From: JAGDMJ01 sp963809695
GTDB taxonomy: Bacteria > Bacteroidota > Ignavibacteria > UBA10030 > UBA6906
Reading direction: 5' to 3'
Assembly: GCA_963809695.1 (NCBI GenBank)
Contig: CAWEKI010000007.1
Location: forward strand, 248,001 to 312,000
DNA length: 64,000 nucleotides
This document shows, piece by piece, positions 60,096-64,000 of this stretch (positions are counted from its first letter, which is position 1; each line of letters opens with the position of its first letter). The position numbers and the translations under genes are program-made. The notes under the pieces are model-generated. The model was not told the origin of the DNA. It saw only the letters and a program-made list of their open reading frames with translations, and searched no databases.

Positions 60096-60245
60096 CTACC
60101 GGGTCTCCTTGTGCACCGTGTGCTTGGAGCAGAATCTGCAATACTTCTTGTACTCCACGCGGCCCGTCTGCTTCTTCTTGTTCTTCGTGGTCGTGTAGTT
60201 CCGCCGCTTGCAGTCGGTGCATTCCAATGTGATGATGTCTCTCAT
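60096..60245 (-). CDS. rpmG: 50S ribosomal protein L33, zinc-ribbon type
   Basis: A 49-residue protein from ATG 60245 to TAG 60096: MRDIITLECTDCKRRNYTTT and YKKYCRFCSKHTVHKETR. Four zinc cysteines (9, 12, 36, 39) mark the C+ form. It lies between tRNA-Thr(GGT) and tRNA-Trp. Confidence 0.97.
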   Translation of the reverse strand: MRDIITLECTDCKRRNYTTTKNKKKQTGRVEYKKYCRFCSKHTVHKETR

Positions 60246-60295
60246 ACGATATCCGGATATACTTGCGCTCTGTTCGTTTTCCTGTTTTTTTCAGC

Positions 60296-60371
<76 letters not shown>

Positions 60372-60390
60372 AACGTTTTTCTCACGGCCT

Positions 60391-60434
60391 ACCCTACGTT
60401 CACCCGGCTTCTTCCCGCCGGCTGAACGTAGGGT
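60391..60434 (-). repeat. Strong hairpin between tRNA-Gly and tRNA-Thr(GGT)
   Basis: Outer 12-bp perfect stem (60391-60402 with 60423-60434, ACCCTACGTTCA/TGAACGTAGGGT), one mismatch, then a 5-bp stem CCGGC/GCCGG. It begins one base after the tRNA-Gly 3' end. A tRNA-processing structure or a palindromic repeat; no T tract. Confidence 0.6.
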
Positions 60435-60435
60435 G

Positions 60436-60508
60436 AGCGGGAGACGGGACTCGAACCCGCGACCAACAGCTTGGAAGGCTGTGACTCTACCAACTGAGTT
60501 ACTCCCGC
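60436..60508 (-). tRNA. tRNA-Gly(TCC)
   Basis: Minus strand: acceptor GCGGGAG/CTCCCGC, anticodon stem ACAGC/GCTGT with loop CTTCCAA (anticodon TCC), T arm GCGGG-TTCGAGT-CCCGT. 73 bases, no encoded CCA. Confidence 0.96.
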
Positions 60509-60515
60509 ATCGTTG

Positions 60516-60598
60516 TGGGCAGGGAAGGATTCGAACCTCCGAAGGCCGGAGCCGACAGATTTACAGTCTGTTGCGTTTAACCACTTCGCTACCTGCCC
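60516..60598 (-). tRNA. tRNA-Tyr(GTA)
   Basis: Minus strand: acceptor GGGCAGG/CCTGCCC, anticodon stem ACAGA/TCTGT with loop CTGTAAA (anticodon GTA), and the long variable arm expected for bacterial tRNA-Tyr. 83 bases, no encoded CCA. Confidence 0.96.
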
Positions 60599-60699
60599 GA
60601 ACTGCAGCTGAAGAGTGCTCGTCCGTCTGCCTTCAGAGCTGGCAATGGAACTCCCGTCTCCGCCTTGGGTAGAGACGAGGCTCTCCCGCCTCTCGTATG

Positions 60700-60772
60700 A
60701 GCTGGCGGGCGGACTTGAACCGTCAACCTGCTGATTACAAATCAGCTGCTCTGCCAATTGAGCTACGCCAGC
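60700..60772 (-). tRNA. tRNA-Thr(TGT)
   Basis: Minus strand: acceptor GCTGGCG/CGCCAGC, anticodon stem GCTGA/TCAGC with loop TTTGTAA (anticodon TGT). 73 bases, no encoded CCA. First gene of the tRNA cluster, about 80 bases after the promoter. The 101-base spacer to tRNA-Tyr holds only small imperfect hairpins. Confidence 0.96.
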
Positions 60773-60858
60773 AGGCAATACTATCCCCCGCCAGGTTTCA
60801 CGTCTCCCTGATCACAATGTCTCATGCAGTGGGGGCAGAATTGAGAGCTGAGCATATT

Positions 60859-60886
60859 AATATAACAATTCCAAGCTCAGAGTCAA
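60859..60886 (-). promoter_or_regulatory. Strong sigma70 promoter of the tRNA-secE-nusG-rpl-rpoBC operon
   Basis: Minus strand: TTGACT at 60886-60881 and TATATT at 60864-60859, spaced 16 bases in AT-rich DNA. It reads into tRNA-Thr(TGT). Confidence 0.75.
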
Positions 60887-61039
60887 CAGGAATTGCAGTC
60901 TTTTTGATTGAATAATGAAAGGAAGTGCCCCCGAATTGGAAACCCCGCCTTGATTCATAGAACAAAGGCACCTGCGCTCCCGTTCTTCCCTTTCGGTGAT
61001 TTTTTGATGATTCCGGGAAACCTGGCATTGGCGGGACTT

Positions 61040-61062
61040 GGCCCCTCTAGGGCCTGTTTTTT
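61040..61062 (+). terminator. Rho-independent terminator-like hairpin on the plus strand
   Basis: GGCCC-CTCTA-GGGCC (61040-61054) followed by TGTTTTTT on the plus strand. It overlaps the last codons of the minus-strand DUF2723 gene. No plus-strand gene is recognisable before it; on the minus strand it has no T tract. Confidence 0.5.
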
Positions 61063-62903
61063 GTACCTGGGGAGGAAAGAAATGCACGTGCTTTGGCAAA
61101 ATCTCTTTCGGCTTCTGCACGGTCGTGACCTATGTAGTAATACCCCCGGGCTCCAAGAGCCTCGGCATAGAGCCGCCGAATCATGTCCTCCTCCCTCCCA
61201 TTCCCCGAAAAATCGCGGTAAACCAGCGGGGGCAAGGCCGTCGGATGAAAGAGCGTATCCCGGTAAAGACGATACGCCAACCCCTCCGGAACACGCTGCA
61301 AGCCAGGCGTGAACTCCCGCTCGATCTCCGAAGTCACGTACACGGGCCGATCTGCCAGATTCTTGCCGATGAAGCTGGTGATCATGCCAACATACCGTGC
61401 CTCGATCACGGAGGGGTTGTACGGAAGGTCGTGCTCGAACTTGTCCACTTCGCGAAGAAACCCGTCCACCTCCTCCCGGGAGCGTTGGATCAACCATGGG
61501 TAGCGCGATTCCACCTGCCGGAGGTACCATGAACGGCGGAGCAGTTCCTTGTCGATCACGATCAGGTCCGGCCGCATTCCGTCGACAAGTTGGAAGTAGT
61601 ACGAGGCGGAGACCCAGTAGTCCCATTGGTAGGAGAACACCAACGCCCCGGGCTGCAGCGACGAGAACATGTTCATGGTATAATCTTCGACCAGGTGATT
61701 CTCCCTCTGGTTCACCTGGTTGAAGTGCACGAAAAGCGAGACGATGCCCGGCAGGAGGAGCAGCGCAGCGCGTCCCCATGCCGCACGGAGACGTGCACCC
61801 GTGATCCACGATCCGATCCAATAGAGGCCGCATCCCGCCCAGAGCGCAATGCAGATATATGCCAGGAGGAAATAGGAATCGATGTCGTGGATGTCGTAGT
61901 TGATGGAATAGAAAACGCATGTGACAAACAAAAGAAGAGTGCCGGAGAAGAGGCTTCGGTCCCTGCGCCAGAGCAGCAAAATCCCGGCAAGGGCGAGGAC
62001 CAATCCGACATAAGCATGCTCCTGCGGCAGCGAGTTCAAGAAGTATTGAAATTGCTTCCCCGCAGCTTCCATGGAGGAGAAGATCCAGACCCTGTACTGT
62101 TTCCCGCTGACATGCCAGAGTAAGCGCTCCGCTGTCGCCGGGTAGCCCCAGTTGAGTGAGGGCGACTGTGCCGCTCTCACCGGGAGATATAAATAGAGTG
62201 AGAGCGCAACAGCGAACGGGACAGCCATGCGGAAGATGCGCGCCCATGACGCCTTGTTCCATCCCTGCGTGGAGAAGTAGAGATACATGAGGCCGGGCAC
62301 GAGCAGGATCGTGGTCATATGGTTTGTGAAGCCGAGACCGAGGAGAAAGGCGAAGAGCAGCCAGCGAAGCTCCGCACGATCTTCCCCTGCCTCGCCGAAC
62401 GCTGCCCGCAGAAAGCACAGCAGGATGGTGCCGAGGAGAAGGGCGTGCAAAGGATAGACCTCCACAGCCAGCGCTTGCAGCCAGTAGGTTTCCGAAAACG
62501 CAAGGACCAATCCCGCCCCTGCGGCCGCCGCCAGGCGTACCCCGGCGTCTCCGCCTGGTTCGCCACCGTGCCTGCGCGACATCCGCTGAAGAAGGAAGTT
62601 CACAACGAGAACAAAGAAGAAGACACCCGCCGCGCTGCAGAGGGCCGCCATCATGTTGAGGCGGGCTATCTGTTCATGGGCAATCGGCAGCTTCGAGAAG
62701 AGCCAGCCGACCAACGTGAAGAGCGGGTAGCCTGTCGGGTGTGCTATGCCGAGCGTGGAGGCGACCGCAGCAAGTTCCCCGCTGTCGATGAAGCTTACAC
62801 CGGGTGTCAAGGTATACAGATACACAGCGACCGCCGCAACGCCTGCAGCCCCGGCAACAAATCCGGCACGCGTTCCCTGCACGTACGACAACACAGTCCT
62901 CAT
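61047..62903 (-). CDS. DUF2723 polytopic membrane protein (protein O-mannosyltransferase-like glycosyltransferase)
   Basis: 618 residues with about 10-12 membrane helices in the N-terminal 400 and a C-terminal extramembrane domain. The N-terminal signature of the DUF2723 family is clear: LYTLTPGVSFIDSGELAAVASTLGIAHPTGYPLFTLVGWLF near residues 29-69, with an Asp-Ser-Gly-Glu loop. The family resembles GT-C enzymes that use lipid-linked sugars; the acceptor and sugar are unknown, and a role in glycosylating exported proteins or lipids is inferred. ATG 62903 overlaps the glnE stop by 4 bases (ATGA), implying coupling. Nothing appears truncated. Confidence 0.88.
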   Translation of the reverse strand: MRTVLSYVQGTRAGFVAGAAGVAAVAVYLYTLTPGVSFIDSGELAAVASTLGIAHPTGYPLFTLVGWLFSKLPIAHEQIARLNMMAALCSAAGVFFFVLVVNFLLQRMSRRHGGEPGGDAGVRLAAAAGAGLVLAFSETYWLQALAVEVYPLHALLLGTILLCFLRAAFGEAGEDRAELRWLLFAFLLGLGFTNHMTTILLVPGLMYLYFSTQGWNKASWARIFRMAVPFAVALSLYLYLPVRAAQSPSLNWGYPATAERLLWHVSGKQYRVWIFSSMEAAGKQFQYFLNSLPQEHAYVGLVLALAGILLLWRRDRSLFSGTLLLFVTCVFYSINYDIHDIDSYFLLAYICIALWAGCGLYWIGSWITGARLRAAWGRAALLLLPGIVSLFVHFNQVNQRENHLVEDYTMNMFSSLQPGALVFSYQWDYWVSASYYFQLVDGMRPDLIVIDKELLRRSWYLRQVESRYPWLIQRSREEVDGFLREVDKFEHDLPYNPSVIEARYVGMITSFIGKNLADRPVYVTSEIEREFTPGLQRVPEGLAYRLYRDTLFHPTALPPLVYRDFSGNGREEDMIRRLYAEALGARGYYYIGHDRAEAERDFAKARAFLSSPGTKNRP

Positions 62904-64000
62904 GCCCCCATCCTTGCCGCAACCTCCAGGAACAGGTCACGGGTTTCTTTCATCGACGAGGCGAGGCGAGTCCGCAGGGCATCACCCGAAGACCCGATGA
63001 GACAGCGGGTGAGGGTTTCCAGCGCCGCGCCGTCCGGGAGCACCGAGCCGCGTTCTTCGAGCGTGATGCGCATCAGCTTCTCGGTGTCTCTGTAGAACAA
63101 GTAGTGAGAAAGAAGCATTACTCGTTCCTCTTCCGACAACAGCGGAAGGCCAGCCATGCGGAGGGCATCCGGCACGCTTTTTCCCCGAAGCGCGAGGCTG
63201 TTTCCGCCGTGACGCATCTGGATCATTTGGACAATGAATTCGATATCGGCCATTGCCCCCGGTCCAAGCTTGATGTCCAGCAACTCCGGACCGCGCGTCC
63301 GGGTCCGGGTCTCCACCTTGCGCCGCATCGCGACGGTCTCCTGTACCCATCCGGGTGGAAGGGGTGTATCATAGACAAATGTCTCTGCCGCTTTGACCAC
63401 CTTGCGGCCGAGGGCTTCGTCGCCACATACGAACCGGAGACGCGTCAGCGACTGGCGTTCCCATAGAGAGGCCCGGTCCTTCAAATACTTCTTGTAGGCC
63501 CCAATCTCAACTACCAGCGGGGAGTTCCGCCCTTCCGGGCGAAGACGCGCATCCACTTCATACAGCCTTCCGTGCTCCGAGACATCACTCATCCGCCCCA
63601 TGATTCCCGATGCGACCTTCTCCGTTGCGTCTCCCTTTTCCACAGCCGCGGCATCCGCAACGAACAAGAGATCGATGTCCGCATCAAAGCCCAGCTCGCG
63701 CGTACCGAATTTGCCAAGCGCGAAGACGGCGAACGACGAGGTCCGGACTTTCCCCTTCCGAAGTTCCCGGGCTGTCACGGTGCTGACGATGAAATCCGCC
63801 AGACTGCTCAGCTCAACCGTGAGCTGCTCGAATGAAGACAGGCCGAGCACATGGCGCACCCCGGCCCGAAGCTCCTGCTGGGCCTTGAACGCCACCAGTT
63901 CTGTTGCGGGAGGAAAGCTGACCATTGTTCCCTCGGCAAGCGAGCTGATGTCCGAAGCAATGGTTTCCAGAAGGAGCGGACTGCGGGAGAGGCCGCGCGT
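62900..64000 (-). CDS. glnE: Glutamine synthetase adenylyltransferase, C-terminal part (cut by window edge)
   Basis: Bifunctional enzyme that adenylylates and deadenylylates glutamine synthetase in response to PII. 366 residues are in the window, with the frame open to the right edge (the last codons read SRSPLLLETIASD). The visible part is the C-terminal nucleotidyltransferase domain: FALGKFGTRELGFDADIDLLFV with the Asp pair, then GRLYEVDARLRPEGRNSPLV and LGPGAMADIEFIVQMIQMRHG. It matches the adenylylating half; the other half lies outside. An internal ATG at 63925 is not the start. Confidence 0.92.
   Translation of the reverse strand, partial: TRGLSRSPLLLETIASDISSLAEGTMVSFPPATELVAFKAQQELRAGVRHVLGLSSFEQLTVELSSLADFIVSTVTARELRKGKVRTSSFAVFALGKFGTRELGFDADIDLLFVADAAAVEKGDATEKVASGIMGRMSDVSEHGRLYEVDARLRPEGRNSPLVVEIGAYKKYLKDRASLWERQSLTRLRFVCGDEALGRKVVKAAETFVYDTPLPPGWVQETVAMRRKVETRTRTRGPELLDIKLGPGAMADIEFIVQMIQMRHGGNSLALRGKSVPDALRMAGLPLLSEEERVMLLSHYLFYRDTEKLMRITLEERGSVLPDGAALETLTRCLIGSSGDALRTRLASSMKETRDLFLEVAARMGA

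Noticed and set aside
60857..61120. Small open frames on both strands between the tRNA cluster and the DUF2723 gene
   Set aside because: They overlap the strong tRNA promoter, the terminator or the DUF2723 3' end, lack Shine-Dalgarno sites, and have no family-like sequence.

Overview
The window is a chromosomal segment of high-GC DNA (roughly 60% by eye) from a member of the Bacteroidota/FCB lineage. The best guess is an Ignavibacteria/Kapabacteria/Chlorobi-type organism rather than Bacteroidia. Evidence for the lineage: a TonB-dependent receptor with a carboxypeptidase-regulatory-like N-terminus, a large secreted protein with a type-IX-secretion-like C-terminal domain, a PorV/PorQ-type outer-membrane protein, and a DUF2723 membrane glycosyltransferase. 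Evidence against Bacteroidia: many genes have strong Shine-Dalgarno sites (AGGAG) and there are textbook sigma70 promoters (TTGACA-17-TATATT, TTGACA-17-TAGAAT, TTGACA-17-TATCTT).

Layout, left to right. 1-2.5 kb (minus): a MacAB-like export system, with a periplasmic adaptor and two paralogous permeases, the second cut by the left edge. 2.7-9.1 kb (plus, the only plus-strand genes): a full-length Lhr helicase, probably from a leaderless transcript, followed by a cNMP-binding/GAF/PP2C phosphatase. 9.0-16.9 kb (minus): methyltransferase, carA, gamma-glutamyltransferase, ssb, an NHL-repeat protein and a PIG-L-like protein that has lost its metal site. The carA upstream region carries four DnaA-box-like sites. 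17-25 kb (minus): a three-gene surface operon (TonB-dependent receptor, secreted sorting-domain protein, PorV-like barrel) bounded by a strong promoter with a long leader and by a perfect terminator. 25-48.5 kb (minus): one nearly uninterrupted translation superoperon, str (rpsL rpsG fusA tuf), S10, spc and alpha, ending in rplQ, then engB, a class V aminotransferase and serA. 48.6-60.9 kb (minus): rpoC, rpoB, rplL, rplJ, rplA, rplK, nusG, secE, tRNA-Trp, rpmG and the tRNA cluster Thr-Gly-Tyr-Thr, read from a strong promoter at about 60.87 kb. 61-64 kb (minus): the DUF2723 protein and the 3' part of glnE, overlapping by 4 bases.

The least ordinary features are: a tRNA-Gln gene inside the spc operon between rplR and rpsE, preceded by a 21-bp RNA hairpin whose two imperfect positions are G-U pairs only on the transcribed strand; the DnaA-box cluster upstream of carA; the degenerate PIG-L protein; Asn at RpoB position 526 (E. 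coli numbering); charged extensions on L5, L17 and L22; and the thrU-tyrU-glyT-thrT cluster that lacks the tuf gene usually found with it. No CRISPR array, insertion sequence, prophage or rRNA gene was seen. All coordinates and motifs come from reading the sequence; no database search was run.
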